This document shows, in pieces, positions 32,560 to 40,032 of a stretch of 40,143 nt of DNA. The DNA comes from an uncultured Paraglaciecola sp. Its GTDB lineage: Bacteria; Pseudomonadota; Gammaproteobacteria; Enterobacterales; Alteromonadaceae. The notes under the pieces were generated by a model, which was given only the letters and a program-made list of their open reading frames with translations, did no database searches and was not told the origin of the DNA. How positions within the stretch are numbered: position 1 is the stretch's first letter; every line of letters begins with the position of its first letter. The stretch is from the NCBI RefSeq assembly GCF_913020055.1, contig NZ_CAJWCF010000038.1, forward strand, positions 1 through 40,143, given 5' to 3'. Both the position numbers and the translations under genes were made by a program.

Positions 32560-34278
32560 GTGAGTATCTCAAAAATGCAAAAATTAATAGTCTGCTTAAG
32601 TTTATTTATGCTAACAAGTTTGGTTCGCGCGCAATCAATTGAAGTGACCGCTTCCGTTGACAAAAATCCAGTAATGGAGGGCGAATCATTTATTCTATCT
32701 GTGGTGGCGAACGGTGACGTAAAAAGAGATGCATTTGATGCCTCTATTTTGATGAAAGACTTTGTAGTAGGTCGCACATCTGTCAGTTCGCAAACAAAAA
32801 TGGTCAATTTCGACACCACCAGAAGCACTACATGGTCAACGATTCTCATTCCGCAAACTAAAGGCCGTTACACCATTCCTAGTTTTAACGTAGATGGAGT
32901 GATTACAAAACCAATTGAGGTGTTAGTGGTACCCGCGTCAGCCAGTGCGACGTCAAGTGGGCGAGATCTATTTATTACAACCAAAGTTGATGTTGAAAAA
33001 GCCTATTTACAGCAACAAATTCGTTACACGGTCAAATTGCATTTAGGTAAAGACTTACAAAGAGGCAGTTTAACCAGTCCAACATTAGAAAATGCCGACA
33101 TTAGGCAAATAGGTAAAGACAAAGAATATGACGAGGTTATTGATGGCCGCCGGTACCGTATTATCGAACGATCCTTCGCTATCATTGCCCAGCAAAGTGG
33201 CACGTTTACCATAGAAGGTCCTTTATTTGAGGGCGAAGTAATTGATAATTCAAGGCAAAGTTTTGGCTTTTTTAATCGCAGCAAGGCAGTAAATAGAGTT
33301 GGCCCTAGCCAGAGTATTACCGTATTACCTATCCCAAGTAACTATGATCAACATTGGTTACCCAGTGACTTTGTGCAGCTAGACGACGAATGGCAAGGCA
33401 ATACCAGAGAGTTTATTGCCGGAGAACCCATCACTCGAACGATTACCCTAACCGCAATAGGTGTGGTCGAGGAACAACTGCCTGAAATTAGCAGTATTTA
33501 CCCTGAGTCGGTGAAAACTTACCCAGACCAAGCCGAAACAACAACAGTTGAAAAAGACGATACGTTGGTCGCCCAGCGCAAAGAAAGTATTGCCATCATC
33601 CCCAGTCAAGCTGGCCCACTGGTGATCCCAGAAGTGAGGATCCCTTGGTTTAATACCATCACGCAAAAAACTGAATATGCTATTTTAGCTGAAAAGACAC
33701 TACAAATATTACCTGCGGCAATACAACCAACCAGCGCTATTCCCGTAAGCCCAACGGCTCAAACGGCGCCTGAAGTGACACCACAAGAGCCAATACAAAC
33801 AGCTGTCAATAACCAAGCTATTAACATGCCTCAATATTGGATTTGGTTAACTGTCGCTTTGTTAATCTTATGGGTGATGACTTTAATCTTGTGGTGGAAA
33901 CACGTTTCGAGTTTAAAAGCGGCGACTAATCAGCAGAACAATTCTGCTGTTAGGTACACACAAAGTGAACAGGCTTTATGGGCGTCCTTAGAAAAAGCTA
34001 TCAATAAAAACATACATACTGATATTCAAAAATATCTCTCTCTATGGCTAGGGCACTACGTTCAAGACAAACAAGCACCTTTAGCACAAAGCTTAAAAGT
34101 GATTGATAATCAGTCTTTGGATGCCGCTGTTAATGCCCTTTTGGCATCACGTTATGCCAAACGGCAAAACCAGTGGCAAAGCACAGAACTACAGCAAATA
34201 TTGCGTAAAATGCGTAAAAGCGGCAGTATCAAAAAACAGACAAAACATAACTTGTCGCCTCTGTACCCAAATTCATAA
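32560..34278 (+). CDS. batD: BatD family protein
   Basis: 572 residues. A signal peptide (MQKLIVCLSLFMLTSLVRAQ from the ATG at codon 6) leads into a large periplasmic BatD domain: 'VTASVDKNPVMEGESFIL', 'SRSTTWSTILIPQTKGRYTI' (T for S in places), 'RYTVKLHLGKDLQRGSL', then a later 'PEVRIPWFNT' segment. A membrane helix follows near 428-448 ('YWIWLTVALLILWVMTLILW') and a short cytoplasmic tail. The GTG start at 32560, 2 bases after the BatB/C stop, follows AGGGGA; the ATG at 32575 is an alternative that keeps the whole signal peptide. It closes the operon and probably caps the VWA proteins on the periplasmic side. Confidence 0.88.
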   Translation: MSISKMQKLIVCLSLFMLTSLVRAQSIEVTASVDKNPVMEGESFILSVVANGDVKRDAFDASILMKDFVVGRTSVSSQTKMVNFDTTRSTTWSTILIPQTKGRYTIPSFNVDGVITKPIEVLVVPASASATSSGRDLFITTKVDVEKAYLQQQIRYTVKLHLGKDLQRGSLTSPTLENADIRQIGKDKEYDEVIDGRRYRIIERSFAIIAQQSGTFTIEGPLFEGEVIDNSRQSFGFFNRSKAVNRVGPSQSITVLPIPSNYDQHWLPSDFVQLDDEWQGNTREFIAGEPITRTITLTAIGVVEEQLPEISSIYPESVKTYPDQAETTTVEKDDTLVAQRKESIAIIPSQAGPLVIPEVRIPWFNTITQKTEYAILAEKTLQILPAAIQPTSAIPVSPTAQTAPEVTPQEPIQTAVNNQAINMPQYWIWLTVALLILWVMTLILWWKHVSSLKAATNQQNNSAVRYTQSEQALWASLEKAINKNIHTDIQKYLSLWLGHYVQDKQAPLAQSLKVIDNQSLDAAVNALLASRYAKRQNQWQSTELQQILRKMRKSGSIKKQTKHNLSPLYPNS

Positions 34279-34281
34279 AAG

Positions 34282-34302
34282 CTGGCCAATTGTTTCGGCC
34301 AG
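34282..34302 (+). terminator. Hairpin after the Bat operon
   Basis: CTGGCC (34282-34287) and GGCCAG (34297-34302) form a 6-bp G+C-rich stem over a 9-base loop, four bases past the batD stop. The following TACGAGTTTATTT is only loosely T-rich. A terminator is likely but may be leaky toward the sigma factor gene. Confidence 0.45.
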
Positions 34303-34351
34303 TACGAGTTTATTTGTAGGTCGTTAGAAAGCGACACACCCACATCCTAAA

Positions 34352-34385
34352 AGTTACAAAAGTAACTCTGTTGGGTACGCAACAA
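34352..34385 (+). promoter_or_regulatory. Two short inverted repeats upstream of the ECF sigma gene
   Basis: AGTTAC-AAAA-GTAACT (34352-34367) and TGTTG-GGTACG-CAACA (about 34369-34384) lie in tandem 30-65 bases before the sigma factor start. GTAAC followed by GGTACG resembles ECF-type -35/-10 elements only loosely, so self-regulation is a guess. Confidence 0.25.
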
Positions 34386-34416
34386 AACACAAGCCAAAGT
34401 GATAGTGGAATTATAA

Positions 34417-34974
34417 ATGTTTTCGCGAAAGCAAAATACACAAGCCTCGGTCTCTAGTGACATGGCAAATAAACAAAAGCGTTATGAAGTGTTAGTACTG
34501 GCTCTTCATACTGACATATTCCGTTACGCCTATTGGCTTGTGAAAGACAAAGCGGTAGCGGAAGACATAGTACAAGAGACCTTTCTTCGCGCATGGAAGT
34601 CTTTGGATTCACTCAAAGATGAAAAAGCCGCGAAGTCGTGGTTAATCACCATATTGCGCCGCGAGAATGCTAGGCGTTTTGAACGTAAACAATTTGACCT
34701 AGTTGATATTGATGATGTCTCGGTGATTGATGATCAGCTAACGAATGAAGTCGAAATTGAGCACAGAGAGTTACGCGCAATTATGGCGTCGTTGAGTGAA
34801 GAATACAGAGAACCACTAATGTTACAGATAGTTTTTGGCTACAGCGGTGATGAAATCGCCCAGCAGCTAAATTTAAACAAAAACACCGTGATGACACGAT
34901 TATTCAGAGCACGTAATCAAGTCAAAGAAGCGTTAGATAAATCCAATGAAAATAGGGGGCGTAAAAATGGATGA
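34417..34974 (+). CDS. ECF (sigma-70 family) RNA polymerase sigma factor
   Basis: 185 residues. Region 2 is 'HTDIFRYAYWLVKDKAVAED' followed by IVQETFLRAWKSL; region 4 is 'LSEEYREPLMLQIVFGYSGD' and a helix-turn-helix 'IAQQLNLNKNTVMTRLFRAR'. This is the two-domain layout of extracytoplasmic-function sigma factors. The following DUF3379 gene overlaps its stop by 8 bases, the usual sigma/anti-sigma coupling. GTGGA lies about 10 bases before the ATG. An in-frame ATG at codon 16 is a possible shorter start. Its regulon is not visible here; the Bat operon directly upstream is a candidate neighbour. Confidence 0.92.
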   Translation: MFSRKQNTQASVSSDMANKQKRYEVLVLALHTDIFRYAYWLVKDKAVAEDIVQETFLRAWKSLDSLKDEKAAKSWLITILRRENARRFERKQFDLVDIDDVSVIDDQLTNEVEIEHRELRAIMASLSEEYREPLMLQIVFGYSGDEIAQQLNLNKNTVMTRLFRARNQVKEALDKSNENRGRKNG

Positions 34975-35674
34975 ATTAGAGTTTCGTCGTAGCTTATACG
35001 CTGACCCCAATTCTACAGATGAACGGGTATTAGCCGCTATCGCTAGCGACCCTAAAAAGCAGGAATTCAGCCAAGAATTAAAAGACCTAGACAAAAGCAT
35101 GCAACAGGCCAGTCAAGTAGAAGTACCTGGTGATCTCGTGAACAAGCTGTTACTACGTCAAACGATGCAATCACATAGGGCGAGTAAAGTACGTAATCGT
35201 ATACAGCTTGCTATGGCTGCATCTGTCGCATTTGTGGTGGGCGTAAGCTTTACCATGTGGCAGCAACAAAGTTTGTTGAATATAGCCGATCAAGCCATAG
35301 CTCATGTGTATCAAGAAGGTAGTTATGCTTTAGATGCCCAAGACAATGTGTCACTGCAGCAAGTGAATGCAAAACTGGCTCAGTTTGGTGGTGAGTTCAC
35401 AGAAGAATTAGGCCAAGTGTACTACGCCAACTTTTGTGACTTCGAAAACGTCAGAAGCTTACACATGGTGATGCAAGGCGAAAATGGCAAAGTATCAGTA
35501 TTCGTGATCCCTCACGACGACACCCACAATGCCAAAAGCTCAGCCAACGGCCGCGGATACCAAAGCCAAGCCATGGACGTCAATCGCGCAAGTATTGTAG
35601 TGGTCGGTGAAGAAGGCGCTAATGTGCAAAAAATGAAAGAACAGCTTAAACGGAAGATACATTTTTCTGCTTAA
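34967..35674 (+). CDS. DUF3379 membrane protein, putative anti-sigma factor
   Basis: 235 residues from the ATG at 34967, which overlaps the sigma factor stop (ATGGATGA) and follows AGGGGGCG. An acidic cytoplasmic N-terminal part ('MDELEFRRSLYADPNSTDER', 'LKDLDKSMQQASQVEVPGDL') precedes one membrane helix ('LAMAASVAFVVGVSFTMW', near 77-95). A periplasmic C-terminal domain of about 135 residues follows. Topology and coupling fit an anti-sigma factor. DUF3379 itself has no proven function, so the role is inferred from the neighbour. A strong terminator follows. Confidence 0.82.
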   Translation: MDELEFRRSLYADPNSTDERVLAAIASDPKKQEFSQELKDLDKSMQQASQVEVPGDLVNKLLLRQTMQSHRASKVRNRIQLAMAASVAFVVGVSFTMWQQQSLLNIADQAIAHVYQEGSYALDAQDNVSLQQVNAKLAQFGGEFTEELGQVYYANFCDFENVRSLHMVMQGENGKVSVFVIPHDDTHNAKSSANGRGYQSQAMDVNRASIVVVGEEGANVQKMKEQLKRKIHFSA

Positions 35675-35695
35675 CTTTTGCTAGTAATTCAAACT

Positions 35696-35723
35696 AAAAA
35701 TGCCTCCAAACGGAGGCATTTTT
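35696..35723 (+). terminator. Intrinsic terminator after the sigma/DUF3379 pair
   Basis: AAAAATGCCTCC (35696-35707) and GGAGGCATTTTT (35712-35723) form a perfect 12-bp stem with an AAAC loop and U-rich 3' arm. It is a strong intrinsic terminator 22 bases past the DUF3379 stop. Confidence 0.92.
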
Positions 35724-35770
35724 GATTACCAAATTAAGAAACGCATTAACTAGTTTACTTCAAAGATCTC

Positions 35771-35838
35771 AACACCATTCTACACAGTCTAAATGGATAT
35801 ATTTTTATGCTTCAGATAGAATAAAAAACAATGGTGTT
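35771..35838. repeat. Spaced inverted repeat in the serpin gene leader
   Basis: AACACCATT (35771-35779) and AATGGTGTT (35830-35838) are perfect 9-base inverted repeats about 50 bases apart, around an AT-rich centre. They lie 48-116 bases before the serpin ATG, so an operator pair is possible. Confidence 0.45.
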
Positions 35839-35886
35839 TAGTTTTCTAATTAGCAAATTGATTTGAGTATTTAATAAAGGAATATT

Positions 35887-37281
35887 ATGAAAAAGACGAT
35901 TGTTTATTTAGCTATTGCGTTACAAGTTGTTGCATGTGGTACAGGAGATACTCCAGAGACAAAAACTGTTTCAGAGTCTTTCAGTAATACTCCAGAAAAT
36001 GATGTTGTTACTAACACAAGTTTTTCTACACCTGCAGTGCGGTCCAGTCAATTGGCTAATCAGCAAGACACAGATAAATGGAAAGACCAAGTTAACTTGT
36101 TCTCTTTTGAAAGTTTTCAATCAGGTTCTGCATCTAAAAATTTTTTAAGCTCTCCCTATAACGAGTTGTCGCTATTTGCATTAACGTCAGCGGCGGCTAA
36201 CAACAACAGTCTTAGTGAAATAAATGAATATTTTGGATATTTAAATCCAACTGGGTTCACTGAGCAACAACAATTTTTTAGAGTTTTCAATACTTTAGAA
36301 CAAAATTTAACCCTTTCTGCGAGTAACTCTAAGCAATCATTTCAATCAGTTAATACTATGTGGGGCCAACAAACTTATGCATTTTCTGCTGAATTTTTAG
36401 CTCAAAGTGCGACATATTTTGGCACTGAATTATTTTCAATTGATACGGATAAAGATCTACAACTATTTAGTGACAGCTACATACAGCAATTAGCAAAAGT
36501 CACTGGTGAATTTTTACCATCAGAAACAGACAGTTTTATTAGGCCAAACGACTCAGTCTTGCTTATAAGTAACATGAGTTTTTTAGAAACAAGCTGGAAA
36601 ACTCCATTTGATCCACAACAGACCAAATTGGGTGAATTTAAATTACTGGATCAGTCGATTATTGACGTGCCACTAATGCATATTGAGCTAGATACACATT
36701 ATTACACTGATGACAAAGGCACTTTTATCACTTTGCCATCCAGTGATCCTGAGTGGTCATTCTTTTTATACTCAGCACATGACATTGATGAACATCGAGC
36801 GAATAAAAACAACATGACCTTAGAACAACTGAATCACATGAAAAGCAACAGTTATTTAACTCAAGTAAAAATTTCTATGCCTTCGTTTTCAATTGCTCTA
36901 AAGGCTACAGGCTTAGACAGCTCAATGGAAATATTTGATAAAGATAACGCCGACATATCCAACTTATCGGCAAATGCACAGCGTGATTTATATGCCAACA
37001 TATACAATGGGCAAAGTTTGCTAGTTATTAACGAACAGGGCATAAAAATAGCGGGAGAATCATTTGTTAATTTAAAACAAAAACCATTACCCGTTTTTGT
37101 TGAGCAAAACTCCAGTTATGGACTTTTCATAACCAATAACGTGAACACTGATTTTTTAATTTTTTTGATTGAAGAAGAGGTAATAGTTGAATTCAATCAC
37201 CCCTTTATTTATTTTGTCTTTCACAACCCAACTGGCACATTAATGTACTCAGGTAACCTTGTTGATCCAACAAAAGATTAA
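35887..37281 (+). CDS. Serpin family lipoprotein with unusual reactive-loop region
   Basis: 464 residues. The start MKKTIVYLAIALQVVAC is a lipoprotein signal with C17 as the lipid site, followed by a Thr/Ser/Glu-rich linker to about residue 65. The serpin fold is shown by 'NFLSSPYNELSLFALTSAAA', 'LLISNMSFLETSWKTPFDP', 'QVKISMPSFSIALKATGL', a hinge-like 'NEQGIKIAGESF' (382-393) and the closing 'FNHPFIYFVFHNPTGTLMYS', then GNLVDP. The hinge lacks the small-residue run (T-E-A-A-A-A) of inhibitory serpins. From the hinge glycine to the conserved HPF is about 53 residues, roughly twice the usual distance. Protease inhibition is therefore uncertain. AAGGA precedes the ATG. The gene stands alone between two structured regions. 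Confidence 0.88.
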   Translation: MKKTIVYLAIALQVVACGTGDTPETKTVSESFSNTPENDVVTNTSFSTPAVRSSQLANQQDTDKWKDQVNLFSFESFQSGSASKNFLSSPYNELSLFALTSAAANNNSLSEINEYFGYLNPTGFTEQQQFFRVFNTLEQNLTLSASNSKQSFQSVNTMWGQQTYAFSAEFLAQSATYFGTELFSIDTDKDLQLFSDSYIQQLAKVTGEFLPSETDSFIRPNDSVLLISNMSFLETSWKTPFDPQQTKLGEFKLLDQSIIDVPLMHIELDTHYYTDDKGTFITLPSSDPEWSFFLYSAHDIDEHRANKNNMTLEQLNHMKSNSYLTQVKISMPSFSIALKATGLDSSMEIFDKDNADISNLSANAQRDLYANIYNGQSLLVINEQGIKIAGESFVNLKQKPLPVFVEQNSSYGLFITNNVNTDFLIFLIEEEVIVEFNHPFIYFVFHNPTGTLMYSGNLVDPTKD

Positions 37282-37477
37282 TAAATTGGAGCTCTGATAT
37301 CAACACAACAATGACAACTGTTCGCTGAATCGCTACTTCAATAGTTGACCTTCACACGACTCAAAAACATGTATTGCATAAACAATCATCCCTTCAAGCT
37401 CCACTAAAATGACTTCCCTGTCATTTGCCCCAAGAATAAGCCATTTTTAGCTGAATCTTTAAAGGCCGGAAAAATAA
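37282..37477. other. Serpin downstream region
   Basis: About 196 bases with no gene. AAATGAC (37407-37413) and GTCATTT (37420-37426) form a 7-bp hairpin with a 6-base loop and no T-tract. No clear serpin terminator is seen. The structured repeat begins at about 37478. Confidence 0.4.
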
Positions 37478-37795
37478 GTGGCGGAGCCACCAAAGCGATA
37501 TCGGCGAAGCCGATGCGTTTGTCTTTTGACGTACCCTCGCATGTATGTTCGCCAATTATTGCTGATATTTAGTAGGTCAATTTACATAGATGTAAATTGA
37601 GTCGTAGAGTGCCGGGAGCACATTACGACGACCTGCTAAATAGCAGCAATAATTGGATGAAGAACATAGTTTGGCGAGCGGGCTTTTTTGCTTACTTTTT
37701 TTGCCTGCAGAAAAAAAGTAAGTCATTTGGCAGGGATGCCAATTGAACAACTGCATGAATGCAGTAAGCGTCAGCGCATGGTGCCCGCTAGGGCA
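37478..37795. repeat. Highly structured intergenic repeat (MITE- or REP-like), seven hairpin units
   Basis: In order: GTGGC-GGA-GCCAC (37478-37490); ATCGGC-GAA-GCCGAT (37500-37514); a long arm of 27 bases (37552-37578) pairing at 25 of 27 positions with 37630-37656, extended outward by TATGTTC/GAACATA (37544-37550 and 37662-37668). Between the long arms sit CAATTTACAT-AG-ATGTAAATTG (37578-37599) and GTCGTA..GTGC-loop-GCAC..TACGAC (37601-37629), giving a cruciform-like junction. Then come a 12-bp T/A hairpin (37691-37722), TTGGCA/TGCCAA (37727-37742), CTGCAT/ATGCAG (37751-37764) and TGCCC/GGGCA (37782-37795). The last covers the elaA stop codon. Parts recall intergenic repeats I have seen in other gammaproteobacteria, but no transposase is present. 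An RNA made from it could fold entirely. Confidence 0.75.
37691..37722. terminator. Perfect T7/A7 hairpin inside the repeat
   Basis: CTTACTTTTTTT and AAAAAAAGTAAG form a perfect 12-bp stem over GCCTGCAG. With only three G/C pairs it is weak as a terminator, but the A/T arms could work in either direction for elaA or the serpin gene. Confidence 0.4.
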
Positions 37796-38225
37796 TATAA
37801 ACCATCCCTACATGCATAATCCCACCATCATCATAAACCTCCCCAAACTCAACAAACCCCAACTGCTGATAAAACTCAGCGGCATCAATCTGTGAAGAAA
37901 GAGTAATTTTCGCTTCAGGATATTCACCCTGAATATCCTGAAGCATAGTGACAAGCAAAGATTTACCCAGCCCAAGTCCCCTAGCCTGCTGCGCCAACAC
38001 CACTCTTTCAATTTTGACTTCATCATTCAGTGGAATATAACGATATCGGGCATAGGCTATTAAGCGGTCTTGTGGATCACACTCCAAGAAATGAATGGCT
38101 TCTTGGTCATAATCATCAAGATCACAGTAAATACTATTTTGCTCCACAATAAATACTTGCTGACGCAGTTTCAGTAGGGCGTAAAGCTCTTCTTTAGTTA
38201 ATTGACCAAAGGTTTTTGTATACAT
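37788..38225 (-). CDS. elaA: ElaA-type GNAT acetyltransferase
   Basis: 145 residues. The ElaA signature 'LRQQVFIVEQNSIYCDLDDY' near the N-terminus and 'IHFLECDPQDRLIAYARYR' are clear. The acetyl-CoA loop is 'VVLAQQARGLGLGKSLL' (RGLGLG), and 'DAAEFYQQLGFVEFGEVYDD' with 'GIMHVGM' closes the domain. It should transfer acetyl groups from acetyl-CoA to an unknown amine. The last residues after HVGM are only VYMP, shorter than the tail I remember for E. coli ElaA. The stop and last two codons lie in the terminal hairpin of the adjacent repeat. It is divergent from putP. Confidence 0.9.
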   Translation of the reverse strand: MYTKTFGQLTKEELYALLKLRQQVFIVEQNSIYCDLDDYDQEAIHFLECDPQDRLIAYARYRYIPLNDEVKIERVVLAQQARGLGLGKSLLVTMLQDIQGEYPEAKITLSSQIDAAEFYQQLGFVEFGEVYDDGGIMHVGMVYMP

Positions 38226-38323
38226 ATTGGCATCTGACTAGCGAATTGTTGATTCAGTTGTTAGCATACGACACCATCTAAAAACTTCATATCTTTTCGT
38301 CACTTACTTCTAAGGAAGCTTCA

Positions 38324-39838
38324 ATGGACCCCTACACATTTATATCTATCGGCCTGTATTTTTTGGTCATGCTTGGCATTGGTTTATATTCGTTTAAACA
38401 ATCCAGCTCAGACGTTGAAGGTTATATGTTGGGTGGCAGAAGCTTAAGTCCAAAAGTAACAGCCCTTTCTGCTGGTGCATCGGATATGAGTGGCTGGATG
38501 TTGATGGGCTTACCTGGTGCAATGTATGTATCCGGACTTTCTAGTGCTTGGATTGCCATAGGTTTGGCAATTGGCGCTTATCTCAATTATTTATGGGTAG
38601 CTCCTCGTTTGCGTGTTTACACCGAATTGGCAAAAAACGCGCTAACTATTCCTGATTATTTTGCAAACCGTTTTAACGACACAAGCCATAGCTTAAGGCT
38701 AATTTCTTCAATAGTGATTGTGATATTTTTCACCTTATATACTTCATCTGGCGTAGTAGCCGGTGGCAAATTATTTGAGTCATCATTTGGTTTAAGTTAT
38801 GAAATGGGGTTGTATGTCACTGCTGGCGTTGTTGTAGCTTATACCCTATTGGGTGGGTTTATGGCGGTCAGTATTACTGACTTTGTGCAAGGTTGTATTA
38901 TGTTTGTATCTTTGGTTTTAGTGCCTGTTGTAGTGTTATTTGATTTAGGTGGGTTCAGCGGCGCTGCGACACAACTGGCGACATATGACGCTGACTTTTT
39001 AGATTTATTTATTAACGCGTCCACCGGGCAAGCGATGACAGCTATAGGCATCATATCGTTATTGTCTTGGGGCTTAGGTTATTTTGGTCAACCCCACATT
39101 ATTGTACGATTTATGGCGATACGCTCGGTAAATGATATTAAAACGGCGCGCAGAATTGGTATCAGTTGGATGCTCATTTCTATTTCAGGGGCCCTTGCCA
39201 CTGGTTTATTAGGCCTAGCCTATGTGACCAAAACCCAAGGAGCTATGCAAGACCCAGAAACCATCTTCATTTACCTCTCACAAATACTTTTTCATCCTCT
39301 AATTAGTGGCTTTTTGTTAGGCGCTATATTGGCCGCAATCATGAGTACTATTTCTTCACAACTATTAGTCACCTCGAGTTCTTTAACCGGTGATTTTTAT
39401 CAAGCATTTTTACGTAAAGACGCCAGTCAGAAAGAACTAGTTACCGCAGGTAGAGTATCAGTAGCATTAGTGGCTTTAGTGGCAATTTATTTAGCATATG
39501 ATCGCAATAGCACCATTCTTGATTTAGTGAGTAATGCATGGGCTGGGTTTGGTGCGGCTTTTGGCCCTTTAGTGTTGATTAGCCTGGTTTGGAAACGGAT
39601 GACCAAATTATCGGCAATATTAGGCATGTTGTCCGGCGCAATTACGGTATTAATATGGATTTATGCGCCAATCACCATAAACGGCCAAATGTTGAGTGCG
39701 TGGATCTATGAAATTGTTCCGGGCTTTTTAGTCGCTAGCTTCACTATTATTATTGTCAGCTTGTTAGGTAAGCAAGATGACAAACTAGTAGCAGATACAT
39801 TCGACAAAGTGCAACACACACTTGACCAACTTGAATAG
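38324..39838 (+). CDS. putP: Na+/proline symporter PutP
   Basis: 504 residues, close to E. coli PutP (502). The Na+-site stretch 'ALSAGASDMSGWMLMGLPGA' (D54 within SDMSGW) is nearly identical to the E. coli sequence as remembered. 'ISLLSWGLGYFGQPHIIVRF' and 'MSTISSQLLVTSSSLTGDFY' are likewise PutP-type. About 12-13 membrane segments are evident. It imports L-proline with Na+ for use as carbon/nitrogen source or osmolyte. AAGGAAG lies six bases before the ATG. No putA gene is in the window. Confidence 0.95.
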   Translation: MDPYTFISIGLYFLVMLGIGLYSFKQSSSDVEGYMLGGRSLSPKVTALSAGASDMSGWMLMGLPGAMYVSGLSSAWIAIGLAIGAYLNYLWVAPRLRVYTELAKNALTIPDYFANRFNDTSHSLRLISSIVIVIFFTLYTSSGVVAGGKLFESSFGLSYEMGLYVTAGVVVAYTLLGGFMAVSITDFVQGCIMFVSLVLVPVVVLFDLGGFSGAATQLATYDADFLDLFINASTGQAMTAIGIISLLSWGLGYFGQPHIIVRFMAIRSVNDIKTARRIGISWMLISISGALATGLLGLAYVTKTQGAMQDPETIFIYLSQILFHPLISGFLLGAILAAIMSTISSQLLVTSSSLTGDFYQAFLRKDASQKELVTAGRVSVALVALVAIYLAYDRNSTILDLVSNAWAGFGAAFGPLVLISLVWKRMTKLSAILGMLSGAITVLIWIYAPITINGQMLSAWIYEIVPGFLVASFTIIIVSLLGKQDDKLVADTFDKVQHTLDQLE

Positions 39839-39858
39839 TAGGTTAAACCAAATAGCAT

Positions 39859-39891
39859 AAAGAATTGGTCACTCAGAAAGAACGATTCTTT
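39859..39891 (+). terminator. Weak hairpin after putP
   Basis: AAAGAAT (39859-39865) pairs with ATTCTTT (39885-39891) over a 19-base loop, 20 bases after the putP stop. It is AT-rich with a large loop, so low confidence. Confidence 0.3.
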
Positions 39892-39979
39892 AAGCTTATT
39901 GGTGTTGTGTTTTCCTTCATGTCATTTATGACTGTGATAGCACAAATAAGAATACAGATACCCTTCTATTTTTGTTATT

Positions 39980-40000
39980 GTTCTACCAATAGAACTTTTT
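39980..40000 (+). promoter_or_regulatory. Hairpin with T-run in the cysD leader
   Basis: GTTCTACCAATAGAAC (39980-39995) forms a 6-bp stem with a CCAA loop and is followed by five T. It sits 33 bases before the cysD ATG. It has the shape of a small terminator/attenuator, but it might equally be an operator. Confidence 0.35.
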
Positions 40001-40032
40001 AATATAAACATACAACTTTGCGTGAGAAAGCC

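Noticed and set aside
37552-37656. Integron attC site
   Set aside because: The long imperfect palindrome recalls attC, but no RYYYAAC/GTTRRRY core sites, integrase gene or gene cassette array is visible.
37478-37795. CRISPR array
   Set aside because: The units are different hairpins, not identical repeats with regular spacers, and no cas gene is present.
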